From contig NZ_JACLHY010000005.1 in NCBI RefSeq assembly GCF_014397245.1, forward strand, positions 165,162-229,161: a stretch of DNA of 64,000 bases, read 5' to 3'. The notes below the pieces were generated by a model. It worked only from the letters and a program-made list of their open reading frames with translations, searched no databases and was not told the origin of the DNA. The translations under genes and the position numbers were made by a program. This document shows positions 9,952 to 18,984 of this stretch, piece after piece; the stretch's first letter is position 1; every line of letters begins with the position of its first letter. This DNA is from Arenibacter arenosicollis. Lineage in GTDB: Bacteria; Bacteroidota; Bacteroidia; Flavobacteriales; Flavobacteriaceae.

Positions 9952-10254
9952 GTATTCAAATCTTACAATCCTTCAAAGTTATAAATTGAAAATTGGAACA
10001 CTAATATTTTTATTGGACGAAATTTCGCCAACTATTCCTTAATTACCTCTTCAGCCCATAGAATGGGCGTATTATATCCGATAAGATACCTTTTTCTTGG
10101 ATGAAAAATTAATTGAAATCGGAATTTTCAAAAACAGGTTTTGTAGGAAACGGCTTATCGAATTTTACAGCACTTAATAGAATAATAATGGCTCCTATTT
10201 AACATTGCCATAGCTTTGGGCAAAGATTTCAAAGAATCCCAAATTTATAATATT
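9952..10254 (+). other. Intergenic region upstream of the OmpA-family gene
   Basis: About 300 bp with no convincing gene. It holds a small hairpin (6-bp GCCCAT/ATGGGC arms around AGA, 10055-10069) that is too weak to call a terminator, and a possible promoter element near its right end (listed separately). Confidence 0.5.
10211..10218 (+). promoter_or_regulatory. Possible Bacteroidota -7 promoter element
   Basis: TAGCTTTG matches the Bacteroidota sigma-A consensus TAnnTTTG exactly, 36 bp ahead of the OmpA-family ATG. No clear -33 TTG sits at the usual spacing, and an exact match can arise by chance in AT-rich DNA, so this is tentative. Confidence 0.25.
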
Positions 10255-11424
10255 ATGAAAACCTACGCGTTTGCTATTACTTTTTTATGCCTTATTCCCT
10301 TTAATTTTAGTAGTGCACAGGAACTACAATTAACTGCCAAGGACAGTGTTGTTAGCAGTTCGTGGGTCTTAGGGTTGGGCTACAATATTGTTGACGATTC
10401 GGCTACACCCTTTGGTGGTGATTTTCTAAATATTAAGGAAACTTGGCATGCACTTCCTTATCCATCCTCCATCAGTATAGGTAGATTTTTTAAAAATGGC
10501 CTTGGCATAAAGGCTGTTGGTTCGTACAACAAATATGATGTTGGTAAGAAGGTTGACGGAGCGATCAATACTGTTGAGAGGGATTATTACGCCATTGATG
10601 GTATGATCAGTTATGATCTTAATAAAATCATCGGTGAAACTGGTTGGTTCGATCCATTTCTTCAGATTGGTGCCGGATATAGTGATATTGGATCTGTAGG
10701 CAGGACAACTGCCAATGCTGGTTTTGGATTTAATACCTGGTTCAATGATAAGTGGGGCTTAAACTTTAATACCATGGGTAAATGGGGAATTGAGGAAGGA
10801 TCCACCAAACAGTTGCAACATTCCGCTGGAGTAGTATACAGGTTTGGAATTGAAAAGGAATTGTCTAAAAAAGGACTGGAGAAGTTGGCGCTGATCGAGG
10901 AAAACCAAAGGGTTTCCGATTCTATTGCTGCCGCCAAAAAGGCAGAGGAAGAGGCTAGACTTATGGCAGAGCGTTTGGCCCAGGAAAAGGAGAAGGCACG
11001 CTTGGCGGCAGAAGAGCAGGCTAGAAAGGATGCAGAGAACAAGAAAAGGACAGATTTGGAGCATAAAATCAAGGATCTCGGTAATGTTTACTTCAGTCTC
11101 AATTCTTCTTACTTGAGCAAGCCATATAAGGAATTGTTGGACAAGTTGGCCGTGTTAATGGAAGAAAATCCAGCTTTGACCTTAAAAGTAGGCTCACATG
11201 CCGATTCAAGAGGGGCAGAGAAATATAACCAGTGGCTATCGGAAAAAAGAGTGAAACAAACCTTGGACTATCTAATAGGAAAGAAGGGAATAGATGCTTC
11301 TAGATTGACTGGCGAAGGTTTTGGGGAGACACAATTGGTGAACGATTGTGACAATATTACCTACTGTCCTGAATCCAAACACAAACTAAACAGAAGGTCG
11401 GAGTTTGAGGTGGTAGCGTTTTAA
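10255..11424 (+). CDS. OmpA family outer-membrane protein
   Basis: Outer-membrane protein of about 389 aa. A signal peptide (MKTYAFAIT... ending FSSAQ) is followed by an N-terminal beta-barrel-like domain (about residues 25-215) and an Ala/Glu/Lys-rich coiled coil (about 225-275). The C-terminal OmpA/Pal peptidoglycan-binding domain includes the VGSHADSRG and NRRSEFEVV motifs. The role is anchoring the outer membrane to peptidoglycan. The start at ATG 10255 gives a proper signal peptide; an upstream in-frame TTG at 10216 would add 13 polar residues. It stands alone and is closed by a strong terminator. Confidence 0.92.
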   Translation: MKTYAFAITFLCLIPFNFSSAQELQLTAKDSVVSSSWVLGLGYNIVDDSATPFGGDFLNIKETWHALPYPSSISIGRFFKNGLGIKAVGSYNKYDVGKKVDGAINTVERDYYAIDGMISYDLNKIIGETGWFDPFLQIGAGYSDIGSVGRTTANAGFGFNTWFNDKWGLNFNTMGKWGIEEGSTKQLQHSAGVVYRFGIEKELSKKGLEKLALIEENQRVSDSIAAAKKAEEEARLMAERLAQEKEKARLAAEEQARKDAENKKRTDLEHKIKDLGNVYFSLNSSYLSKPYKELLDKLAVLMEENPALTLKVGSHADSRGAEKYNQWLSEKRVKQTLDYLIGKKGIDASRLTGEGFGETQLVNDCDNITYCPESKHKLNRRSEFEVVAF

Positions 11425-11445
11425 ACATTAAGAAAATTTATATTA

Positions 11446-11478
11446 AAAATGTCCATTGCATTAGCAATGGACATTTTT
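11446..11478 (+). terminator. Rho-independent terminator after the OmpA gene
   Basis: Perfect inverted repeat AATGTCCATTGC / GCAATGGACATT with a 4-base loop (ATTA), followed immediately by a T run. It lies 22 bp after the OmpA stop codon. Confidence 0.9.
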
Positions 11479-11756
11479 TGTTGTTTCCTAAAAATAATTT
11501 GAAACAGAACATATTATGGGATTGCATTCCTTTCTAAAAAAAAATTATAAAGTAGGTGTATTTTTACACATAAAGTGGTCCGATTTATTGTGAATAAAAT
11601 GCATATATATAGAAATTGATATTCTATTTTAAATGCTTGGTTAGATTATATTGTCTACGATTTTAGAGTGGGATTAACGGGGACAATTTGAAAGTTTTAA
11701 TATTGAAAGAGTTCTCTTTTTTTGCATTGAGGTCAAAGGCAAATAATTTAAAGACT

Positions 11757-11764
11757 TAAGTTTG
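11757..11764 (+). promoter_or_regulatory. Possible Bacteroidota -7 promoter element
   Basis: TAAGTTTG fits TAnnTTTG, 47 bp ahead of the membrane-protein ATG at 11812. The nearest upstream TTG is about 27 bp away, longer than usual, so this is only a candidate. Confidence 0.25.
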
Positions 11765-11811
11765 TCTTTGATGAAAGGAATTAGTTTACTGAAAGGCTAT
11801 AATATTGTTTT

Positions 11812-12549
11812 ATGTCCATTACCTTAAGACCGCTGCAAGTTTTTAGAATTTTACTAAGTATAATTTCTTGTTTGTTGATTGCTAACATTATTGTTATTAC
11901 ATTAAAATTAGGTTATCCCATAGAATACTTTGGTGAAAATCAAGCTTATGTGCGTGGTTTGGTAAGATTATTTGACTTTAATAGTGAACTTAATATTCCC
12001 ACACTCTATTCGTCTCTAACACTATTTTTGTCTTCAATATTATTGCTATTGCAAGGGATAAAATATAGACACGAAGGAGGTAATTATAGGCCTTGGTTAG
12101 GATTAAGCTTTATATTTGTTTTTTTGGCAATTGACGAAATGATGGAATTGCATGAACGGTTAATAACTATAACCAAAAATGTCGTACCTGTTTCTGGGTT
12201 GCTATATTATGCCTGGGTTATTCCTTATGGAATAGGCTTAATTATTTTAGGTGTTTTTTATTTTAATTTCTTAAAAAGACTTCCAAAAAAAACTCTTCTA
12301 TTATTTATATTTTCAGGATTTATTTTCATTTCCGGTGCGATCGTGATAGAATCATTCAGTGGATGGCATTTTGAAAAGAATGGTGGAGATAATTTCATAT
12401 ATTGCATGCTCTATACGATAGAAGAGCTATTTGAAATGTTAGGAGTGGCTCTTTTTATTTACACCCTACTTTCCCATTCCTATTATTCCTTAAAAATTAT
12501 GGAAAAAAAAATGATTGATTCAGAGCAATATTTTGATGAACTCCGGTAA
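11812..12549 (+). CDS. Multi-pass membrane protein with DExxExHE motif, function unknown
   Basis: A 245-aa integral membrane protein with about six hydrophobic helices (residues 10-32, 64-82, 95-110, 130-150, 162-180, 196-220). Residues Asp108, Glu109, Glu112, His114 and Glu115 (motif IDEMMELHE) follow helix 3, and Glu204, Glu205 and Glu208 (TIEELFEM) begin helix 6. This pattern could bind metal inside or beside the membrane, but that is inference. No family name comes to mind. It is the last rightward gene before the leftward polysaccharide block and converges on it. Confidence 0.75.
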   Translation: MSITLRPLQVFRILLSIISCLLIANIIVITLKLGYPIEYFGENQAYVRGLVRLFDFNSELNIPTLYSSLTLFLSSILLLLQGIKYRHEGGNYRPWLGLSFIFVFLAIDEMMELHERLITITKNVVPVSGLLYYAWVIPYGIGLIILGVFYFNFLKRLPKKTLLLFIFSGFIFISGAIVIESFSGWHFEKNGGDNFIYCMLYTIEELFEMLGVALFIYTLLSHSYYSLKIMEKKMIDSEQYFDELR

Positions 12550-12837
12550 TTTAAGTTTTGAATCTATTAAACACAAGGCTAATAAAGTCACATTTTTTAA
12601 TAATCGTATACAAGAAGTTACAGCTGTATATAGCACATCTCTAATTATTGACGTATTTAAAGAATCAAAAAGTACTTACAAAGTAAACCTTTAGTATAGC
12701 TTGGGTATTTTTAAAAAACTCATTGCATTGCATTAATGGTGATTTGATAAATATATGTCATAATATCGTAGGTTATATTTTATTTTTCTAAAGGAATTTT
12801 GTTCAGAATCATGTTTATAGTATTAAAATGCGGTTAT

Positions 12838-13989
12838 TTAAACAGTTATTTTAATCTGATTATCAGATCCTTTCACTATATAACTGTTATTGTCTTCAAT
12901 TTGAAATATCGCAACATTCGCGATATTTTCAGGATTGCTGTATAAGAAATCATAGACGTGTTTCCTTATATGAGAAAAAGCCTCACTTTGAATATCTATC
13001 CTAACCAAGTTTTCATAGGATGTTTTGGCATCCAACTGTTCTATTTTTACCGGTTCTAATACTTTCTCATCTACCTTTCTATATGAACTAATGGCTGATT
13101 TGGCCTGTCGAAGATATTCTGGAATTTTTTTGCCCTTTAAATATTCTTTTAGTTGAATTTTATAGATTTCAAATAGCGCACAGCATGTAGAAAATAAGGA
13201 ATTATTGTAATAAATATGATGCTCAAAATTGTATATATTATTGCTCCACCTGCGCTTATAATCCATTCCCCCAACACCCATTTCAAACACCTCATAATTG
13301 TTTAAATAACACCATTCCAGTTGTTTATAAATTTCAATATGACCTAGTCCAAATTTGGAATAATCAAGGTCATAAGAGGATATGGAACTGAATAAAATTT
13401 TATCTAAATGAAAATTCAGGGATATTTCAATTGGTTTGTTACCATCATATATAACAAATAGGGATGCTTTTTTCTCATTGAGCAATGGAAAAGTTTCCGC
13501 ACAAATATCTTTCCATTTTGGAAGATTATTATTTGATTCATTTAACGCACTAAATCTGTTTACCAACATAATTCTCAATGATTCCATCAATACTTCGTAG
13601 TCCTCAAACATAATTTCGCCATGATACATTTTGTAATTGACGTCAAAACAAGTTTCCAAACGTCTTATACTTCTATTGAGGTTGGTTCTAAAGTTGGAAT
13701 TAAATTTACTTTTCAAATACTCACTGGCATCTGAATATGTATTTAAAAAAATAGCATAACCCCAATTGAATTGAGGGATTTTTTTTACATTAAACACTTG
13801 GTTGTCAACTAAATGTATATTCATGTAACTTGGTACCAGATTTACAGAATAAACTATGTTACCTATATTGGTATGTGCATTTAAATTTTTAATTGATTGA
13901 TTATCGGAATAACTTATATTGGAATAAATATCCGGGATGGTATGATTATCAAATAGGGTCGAGAAAAGTTCTAACTTTACTTTGTTCAT
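12838..13989 (-). CDS. GNAT-fold protein, CelD/BcsL-like, array copy 1
   Basis: First by coordinate, last by transcription, of seven paralogs related to CelD/BcsL (Acetyltransf_6) GNAT-fold proteins. In 383 aa it shows a variable N-terminal domain and a basic helical stretch around Arg101-Arg110. A YKMYHGEI segment (119-126), the central core KKASLFVIYDG (173-183) with PIEISLNFH, and the signature SSYDLDYSKFGLGH (204-217), EWC (225-227) and DYKRRW (243-248) follow. A C-terminal accessory segment has VYDFLY (345-350) and SYIVKG (369-374). It is most like copy 3. Substrate unknown; family members are thought to transfer acyl or aminoacyl groups in envelope or polysaccharide metabolism. A 332-bp gap separates it from the cupin gene. 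Confidence 0.85.
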   Translation of the reverse strand: MNKVKLELFSTLFDNHTIPDIYSNISYSDNQSIKNLNAHTNIGNIVYSVNLVPSYMNIHLVDNQVFNVKKIPQFNWGYAIFLNTYSDASEYLKSKFNSNFRTNLNRSIRRLETCFDVNYKMYHGEIMFEDYEVLMESLRIMLVNRFSALNESNNNLPKWKDICAETFPLLNEKKASLFVIYDGNKPIEISLNFHLDKILFSSISSYDLDYSKFGLGHIEIYKQLEWCYLNNYEVFEMGVGGMDYKRRWSNNIYNFEHHIYYNNSLFSTCCALFEIYKIQLKEYLKGKKIPEYLRQAKSAISSYRKVDEKVLEPVKIEQLDAKTSYENLVRIDIQSEAFSHIRKHVYDFLYSNPENIANVAIFQIEDNNSYIVKGSDNQIKITV

Positions 13990-14321
13990 GAATCTAAATA
14001 AAATAGGGATTGGATTTTCTGCGGGATTAAATATTATTATTTATGGTTTCCATGGTCCTTGTTTATAATAGAATTTAGCCTTTTATAAATATGTGGTTGA
14101 AATGTCGAAAATAATCCACGAAAAAATTATTTACATCAAAGCCAAATTTATTTTACGATTGGAAGATTTTAAAGACATCATTGTTCACCTTTAATGTAGG
14201 GGTTTACAAACCACTTGTCAGGATAACTAATTTTTATATGTGGCGGTAACTTATCGAAAATCTTCTTTATCATATTACAGAGGTACATCTCTTATAGTTT
14301 TATAAACTAGGCCCTAATGAA
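13990..14321 (-). other. Gap between GNAT copy 1 and the cupin gene
   Basis: 332 bp of AT-rich sequence without a convincing gene, hairpin or promoter match. It is much longer than the 5-64 bp spacings among copies 2-6, so copy 1 may have its own transcription start here. Confidence 0.45.
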
Positions 14322-15149
14322 TTATTTCTTACAACAAAAACAATTCTTGGATTTATAAAGACCGCGCCTGTGTAAAAAATTTACAGCCCTTAAAGTATAT
14401 AATTCGTTATTACTATAGCCGAAATTGCTAATACTTATAGAGGTTTCAAGTGATTGAACATAATGCCACCATTTGGACGGGACATAAAGGACATCTCCTG
14501 GTTCCAAAACAACACTCTTAAATTCGGCACCCAAGAAATTTGGAAATTTTTCAGATGTAAAATTATTGATGTCCACTTGGCTTGCAACTGCTCCATTGAT
14601 GTACTTATTACTTGGGTATAAATTTTTATTAAACTTGGTTGAAGAAAGTATGAACATTTTCTTGCCTTTTATCTGGGCATATAAATTTTTACCGGTATCA
14701 TTATGAAATCCTGAGATAGTACCCTTGGGGCCTATCCAGGCTGTTACGTCATTTACAGCGGTGCATTTTTCAAAAATGGAAAAATCGGCATCCCCATTCA
14801 AACCTGGAAAATAATTGAAAATGTCCATAGTGGTCAAATAATCATCCACAGTTTTTTCATTTAACTCGGCATCCTTCAACTTTAGGATATAATCTCTGAA
14901 GGTCGACTTTTTATAACGATTGTCTTCTTGAGTAAAATTTCCGGAAAGAAGGGAAATATCTTTGTCATCGTCAAGGGCTAATAAATAGTCTAAATCCCAT
15001 TTTTTTGTGGCTCCCCAGTTTTTGGCAAAACCCTTAATTACAACAGGTTTTTTATTGTTTATATAGTCGTTTTTTAAAGATTTATAGTCTATTGATTCCA
15101 AGGATTCAATAGGTGTGCTTTGATTTAAAATATCGTTTAAAATATTCAT
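14322..15149 (-). CDS. JmjC/cupin_8-type putative Fe(II)/2-oxoglutarate oxygenase
   Basis: A 275-aa cupin-like protein related to FIH/JmjC hydroxylases. The N-terminal part shows the family entry KPVVIKGFAKNW (34-45). The metal triad is visible as HxD (His149, Asp151 in SGFHNDTG) and His229 in PSKWWHY, with Lys residues at 161-164 available for 2-oxoglutarate. Such enzymes hydroxylate amino acid side chains or small substrates. The C-terminus is unusual, ending in a cysteine cluster (Cys270, Cys272, Cys273). It sits between GNAT copies 1 and 2, suggesting a shared pathway. Activity on a protein, peptide or sugar substrate is unresolved. Confidence 0.85.
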   Translation of the reverse strand: MNILNDILNQSTPIESLESIDYKSLKNDYINNKKPVVIKGFAKNWGATKKWDLDYLLALDDDKDISLLSGNFTQEDNRYKKSTFRDYILKLKDAELNEKTVDDYLTTMDIFNYFPGLNGDADFSIFEKCTAVNDVTAWIGPKGTISGFHNDTGKNLYAQIKGKKMFILSSTKFNKNLYPSNKYINGAVASQVDINNFTSEKFPNFLGAEFKSVVLEPGDVLYVPSKWWHYVQSLETSISISNFGYSNNELYTLRAVNFLHRRGLYKSKNCFCCKK

Positions 15150-15351
15150 TTTCTAATTATTAGGATTTAGAACTATTTAAATTTAAGAATTCTAATGGAA
15201 TATTAATTAAATAATCGATTAACTACTATTTGCTTAGCTGTCAAATAATTATAATGTAATCCAATGCATTTTTCCTTTCCAACGGTCAAATTTTAAGCTT
15301 TAGAATTATACCGATGTTTCTAAAAAATAAATGATTTTATGTTATAAGAAA

Positions 15352-16560
15352 TTATTGTCTGCTAGCTTCGGTTGCTTGATAGTACAACCTTGAGCAAAGT
15401 TGGGGAGTCTGAATAATATAATCCTCATGTGGTTTAATTTCGTAAACGGTTATGGAATCGATAGGTAATTGTTGGGTAAATAAATAATCGTATAATTGCC
15501 TTAGAAGAAAGGAGTATTTTTTGTTTTTAAAGTCAATTTTATACTGAGCATAGTTTTCCAAATCAACAATTTCTAATAGTGTTGTATATGCTTTGGTCGC
15601 TCTCAATTCGGTATTTATTTCCTTTTCGGATATCTCCTGTGTTCCATTGAATAGCTTAATCAAGCTATGATACACCAAATGAATATTCTTGGATTGTAAA
15701 TACACCTTGAGTTTTGCAATATATTCTTCCTTAAGCACCCCTATTGCCTGAGGTATGGATTTGGGTTGGAATATTAAATGTCGTTCCAAATAATATTCAT
15801 TTGTACACCACTGTCTTTTATAATCCAGATCACCCATACTCATATCAAAATGCTTGTAATTATTCTCAATACACCATTCAATTTGTTTGTACAACATGAT
15901 ATGTCCTAATCCAAATTTTGAATAATCAATGTCGAATCCGGGTATGGCATAAAATAAAACCTTGTCGTAATGATAGTTTAGCGAAATATTTATGGGTACA
16001 CCATCATCGTAAATAACAAAGAGGGAGGCTTTTTTATCTCTGATTAAAGGAAGAAATAGATTGTAAAAACGCTCCCATTCGTTAATTCTTTCATTTTCTT
16101 CCTTGAGTTCATCAAACCTTCTTAGGATAAACTTATATAAGTTATTCATTAAAGAATCATATTGTTCTTGACTTATTTCGCCATAATAAACATGATAAGT
16201 TATGTTGAAGCAAAGTTCTAAGCGCCTTATGTTGCTTTTGACTGCAGTTCTTAGCCTAGGTCTTAAATTATTTCTTAAATAATTTGATATATCTGAATAT
16301 CCTGTTAAATCAGCAATGAACCCTTGTGCTATTTGAAATGTTTTGGATTTGTAATCTGGTTTAAGGGTAAGATTAAGATAATCCGGTACGTTGTTTAAGT
16401 AAAACCACCCATTCACATCCGAGTTAGTAAGGGAATGACTATTATTGGGTCTAATCATCTCACTATTGTCACAGGAATAATAAACATCATCTACAACTGG
16501 TGGAAATTTTCCTCTCTCAAAAAGGTCAAAATAAAAGTCTAAGGAATTATAGCTTGCCAT
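15352..16560 (-). CDS. GNAT-fold protein, CelD/BcsL-like, array copy 2
   Basis: Paralog of 402 aa. It keeps the array landmarks: NVPDYL (57-62), a basic helix around 98-113, TYHVYYGEI (121-129), KKASLFVIYD (176-185), FDIDYSKFGLGH (209-220), EWC (228-230) and DLDYKRQW (244-251). The C-terminal segment has LYDYLF and DYIIQTP. It differs from its sisters in reading YAIPGFD where most have SSISSYD, and in a divergent last strand, so its substrate may differ. Copy 3 ends 19 bp upstream. Confidence 0.85.
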   Translation of the reverse strand: MASYNSLDFYFDLFERGKFPPVVDDVYYSCDNSEMIRPNNSHSLTNSDVNGWFYLNNVPDYLNLTLKPDYKSKTFQIAQGFIADLTGYSDISNYLRNNLRPRLRTAVKSNIRRLELCFNITYHVYYGEISQEQYDSLMNNLYKFILRRFDELKEENERINEWERFYNLFLPLIRDKKASLFVIYDDGVPINISLNYHYDKVLFYAIPGFDIDYSKFGLGHIMLYKQIEWCIENNYKHFDMSMGDLDYKRQWCTNEYYLERHLIFQPKSIPQAIGVLKEEYIAKLKVYLQSKNIHLVYHSLIKLFNGTQEISEKEINTELRATKAYTTLLEIVDLENYAQYKIDFKNKKYSFLLRQLYDYLFTQQLPIDSITVYEIKPHEDYIIQTPQLCSRLYYQATEASRQ

Positions 16561-16579
16561 AAATGAAATTGTAAATATT

Positions 16580-17734
16580 TTAGTTTTGCTCTGAAATTTT
16601 TACACTTGTTTTATTGCCTTTAATGATATAGGCCTGTTCGCGTTCCAAATTAAAAACGTTAACTTGTGATAAATGTTCCGTATTGGTATAAAGGAAGTCG
16701 TAAACATATTTTTTTAGAAACGCATTAGCCTCAAGGTGAATATCTATAATTGGGAGGTTGTCTATGGAAGGTTCGGTATTTAACGTTTCTACATTATATT
16801 CCAAGGCCTTGGTAGTCAAACCCGATTCAGTAGTCAACTTACCTTTAAGGTTCTTATAAATTAAATCTATATTTTTCGATTTTAGATATAATTTAAGTTG
16901 GTTTATATACTCTTCCTTTAAGCTCCATAATCTGCCATAAACAGAATCTTTTTTATATATAATATGATGCTCGAAATTATATATTTGATTGCTCCAACGA
17001 CGTTTGTAATCTAAATCTCCTCTGCCCATTTCAAATACTTTGTAATCATTTGCCAAGCACCATTCTATTTGTTTATAAATTTCAACGTGGCCAAGTCCGA
17101 ATTTGGAATAGTCAATATCATAGGAAGATATAGAACTAAAAAGAATACTTCTGAAATGATAATTTATGGAAATCTCTATCGGTTTTAAACCATCGTATAT
17201 TACAAATAAGGACGCCCTTTTTTTATGAATCAAAGCATCGATGGTTTTGCGGGTATGTTCCCATTTGGCCTCACTTTCATTTGGTATTTGAAGTTGATTG
17301 AACCTCTTTAGCATCATGTCATATAGTGAATCCATTAAAAAATTATAGGTATCCTTGTTAATTTGGCCATAGTACATTTTGTAGTCTATGTCAAAACAGG
17401 ACTCAAGTCGGTTTACATACCTATTGATAGTTTTGGCATTGGATCGGAATTGACTTTTGACATAACTTGCAATATCGGAAACATCATCCAATCTAGCAGA
17501 ATAGCCTTTTACCTGATATAATTTCTTTGAATAAAAAAGAGATTCAACAGCTAAAGGGAACAGTAAATAGTCGGGAACAAATTTAATGGAGTAAAAAGAG
17601 AAAAAGCTTTTGCTGGTGATTTGGGATTCTGCCATTTTGTTTTTCTGAACAAATTCCACTCCCGCATAGATTTCTGGAATGCCATTTTCTTTTTCGAACA
17701 AATCTACAAATAAGTCGATTTCTTTTCTCCTCAT
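16580..17734 (-). CDS. GNAT-fold protein, CelD/BcsL-like, array copy 3
   Basis: Paralog of 384 aa, closest by eye to copy 1: both have SLFVIYDG, PIEIS, ILFSSISSYD, YSKFGLGH, EWC, DYKRRWSN and IYNFEHHI in the same order. The basic helix reads RSNAKTINRYVNRLE. The C-terminal accessory segment (VYDFLY, AYIIKG) is intact. The start at 17734 lies 5 bp from the stop of copy 4, so the two are likely translated from one message. Active-site residues are not defined for this family and are not inferred here. Confidence 0.85.
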   Translation of the reverse strand: MRRKEIDLFVDLFEKENGIPEIYAGVEFVQKNKMAESQITSKSFFSFYSIKFVPDYLLFPLAVESLFYSKKLYQVKGYSARLDDVSDIASYVKSQFRSNAKTINRYVNRLESCFDIDYKMYYGQINKDTYNFLMDSLYDMMLKRFNQLQIPNESEAKWEHTRKTIDALIHKKRASLFVIYDGLKPIEISINYHFRSILFSSISSYDIDYSKFGLGHVEIYKQIEWCLANDYKVFEMGRGDLDYKRRWSNQIYNFEHHIIYKKDSVYGRLWSLKEEYINQLKLYLKSKNIDLIYKNLKGKLTTESGLTTKALEYNVETLNTEPSIDNLPIIDIHLEANAFLKKYVYDFLYTNTEHLSQVNVFNLEREQAYIIKGNKTSVKISEQN

Positions 17735-17739
17735 GAATG

Positions 17740-18969
17740 TTATTTACTATTTAAAGTTCGGCCATTAAGGACAACCTCAATATTATTGGTTTTTCCGGCA
17801 AAAATAAAAGTATTAGGGGTCTTCTTGCGTTCTAATATTTTAACCGTATTTATTGATTCGTGGCTCATATATAAAAAATCGTATAGAACTTTCTTGATAT
17901 AATTATATTTATAATCGTCCAAAGCTATTTCATTCAATTCATTAGAAGGGGGGATTTCGCCACTGGGAATAGGCCTAGAAATAGTTTGTTGGTCAATTTC
18001 GTTCTCATTTAAATCCGATTTATAAAATTTTCTCTTTTGATTATGGTAAAACTCATCAAATTTCCATTTTTTAAATAGTCGAAATAAAGTATAGAAGTAT
18101 TTGGTGGACATTGCTTTATAATTGGCATAACATACCGAAGGAAATGAAGTAGCGTCGTAAATAAAATGAATTTGATATTCGTAGATTTTATTAATCCATT
18201 TTTGCTTATAATAGTAATATCCTTTAAGGAGATCTACTGTTTCAAATTTGTTATTAATACACCATTCTATTAGTTTTACCATATCTATTGAGCCAATACT
18301 AAATGCAGCATAATTGATATCATAACTGCTGATGCTGGAATAAACGATTTTGTCAAAAATTAAGTTGACACTGATATCAATAGGTTTGTTATCACTGTAG
18401 ATTATAAATATTGAAGCCTTTTTGTCATTAATTAAAGGGAATATTGACTTTTGATATTTTTCCCAATTTTGAAGTTCATAATTTTCTTCTTTTTTTTGGG
18501 TAAAACGTTTTTCAAGCATACCTTTTAATTCGCTAAAAATAAAAGTAAATTCCGCTTCTGAAATTTCCCCATAGTGCATTTTATAGGAGATGTTAAAACA
18601 ATTTTCCAATCTATTTTGGTAACGTCTTAACTTAGATCTACTCGCTTTTCCAAAGTTTTCGGACAAGTAATCGTTAAGGTTGTTATACGCTTTTAAATCA
18701 ATTGAATACCCCTGATAGGTACTTACTTTTTTTATTTTTAGACCCTCTTGTTCATATGGTATTTCTACTTCCAAATAATCTGGAATATCTTTTATGATAA
18801 TCGTTTTATTATTAAAGTAGTTTTCATTTCCAATACTCTTGTGGTAAATAATCTTTTCAGAAAATAAATTACGTACCGAAACATAATAAGGCGCCAAATC
18901 TCTCTTGGCCAAGAAGAGCTCAAAAAAATGCTGATGTTCTATTTTATTAGAGGGTTTTGAGGCATTCAT
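17740..18969 (-). CDS. GNAT-fold protein, CelD/BcsL-like, array copy 4
   Basis: Paralog of 409 aa. It has an IPDYLEVEI segment, YQGYSIDLKAY, a basic helix SRSKLRRYQNRLE, SYKMHYGEI, KKASIFIIYSD, SSISSYDINYAAF, EWC and KGYYYYKQKW. It departs from the others in the DYSKFGLGH signature (here NYAAFSIGS) and in the GD-DYKRRW block (here a Tyr-rich YYYYKQKW), so it belongs to a second sub-type with copies 5 and 7. The C-terminal segment (LYDFLYMSHESI, TFIFAG) is present. Confidence 0.85.
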   Translation of the reverse strand: MNASKPSNKIEHQHFFELFLAKRDLAPYYVSVRNLFSEKIIYHKSIGNENYFNNKTIIIKDIPDYLEVEIPYEQEGLKIKKVSTYQGYSIDLKAYNNLNDYLSENFGKASRSKLRRYQNRLENCFNISYKMHYGEISEAEFTFIFSELKGMLEKRFTQKKEENYELQNWEKYQKSIFPLINDKKASIFIIYSDNKPIDISVNLIFDKIVYSSISSYDINYAAFSIGSIDMVKLIEWCINNKFETVDLLKGYYYYKQKWINKIYEYQIHFIYDATSFPSVCYANYKAMSTKYFYTLFRLFKKWKFDEFYHNQKRKFYKSDLNENEIDQQTISRPIPSGEIPPSNELNEIALDDYKYNYIKKVLYDFLYMSHESINTVKILERKKTPNTFIFAGKTNNIEVVLNGRTLNSK

Positions 18970-18984
18970 CTTGATGGCATTTAA

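Larger units (their letters stand above)
11425..11811 (+). other. Intergenic region between the core block and the accessory block
   Basis: 387 bp holding the terminator at 11446-11478 and then AT-rich sequence without a supportable gene. A possible promoter element lies close to the right end. Confidence 0.5.

Noticed and set aside
10055..10069. Hairpin GCCCAT-AGA-ATGGGC as a terminator after the PrcB-like gene
   Set aside because: The stem is only 6 bp, there is no T run, and it lies over 100 bp after the stop codon.
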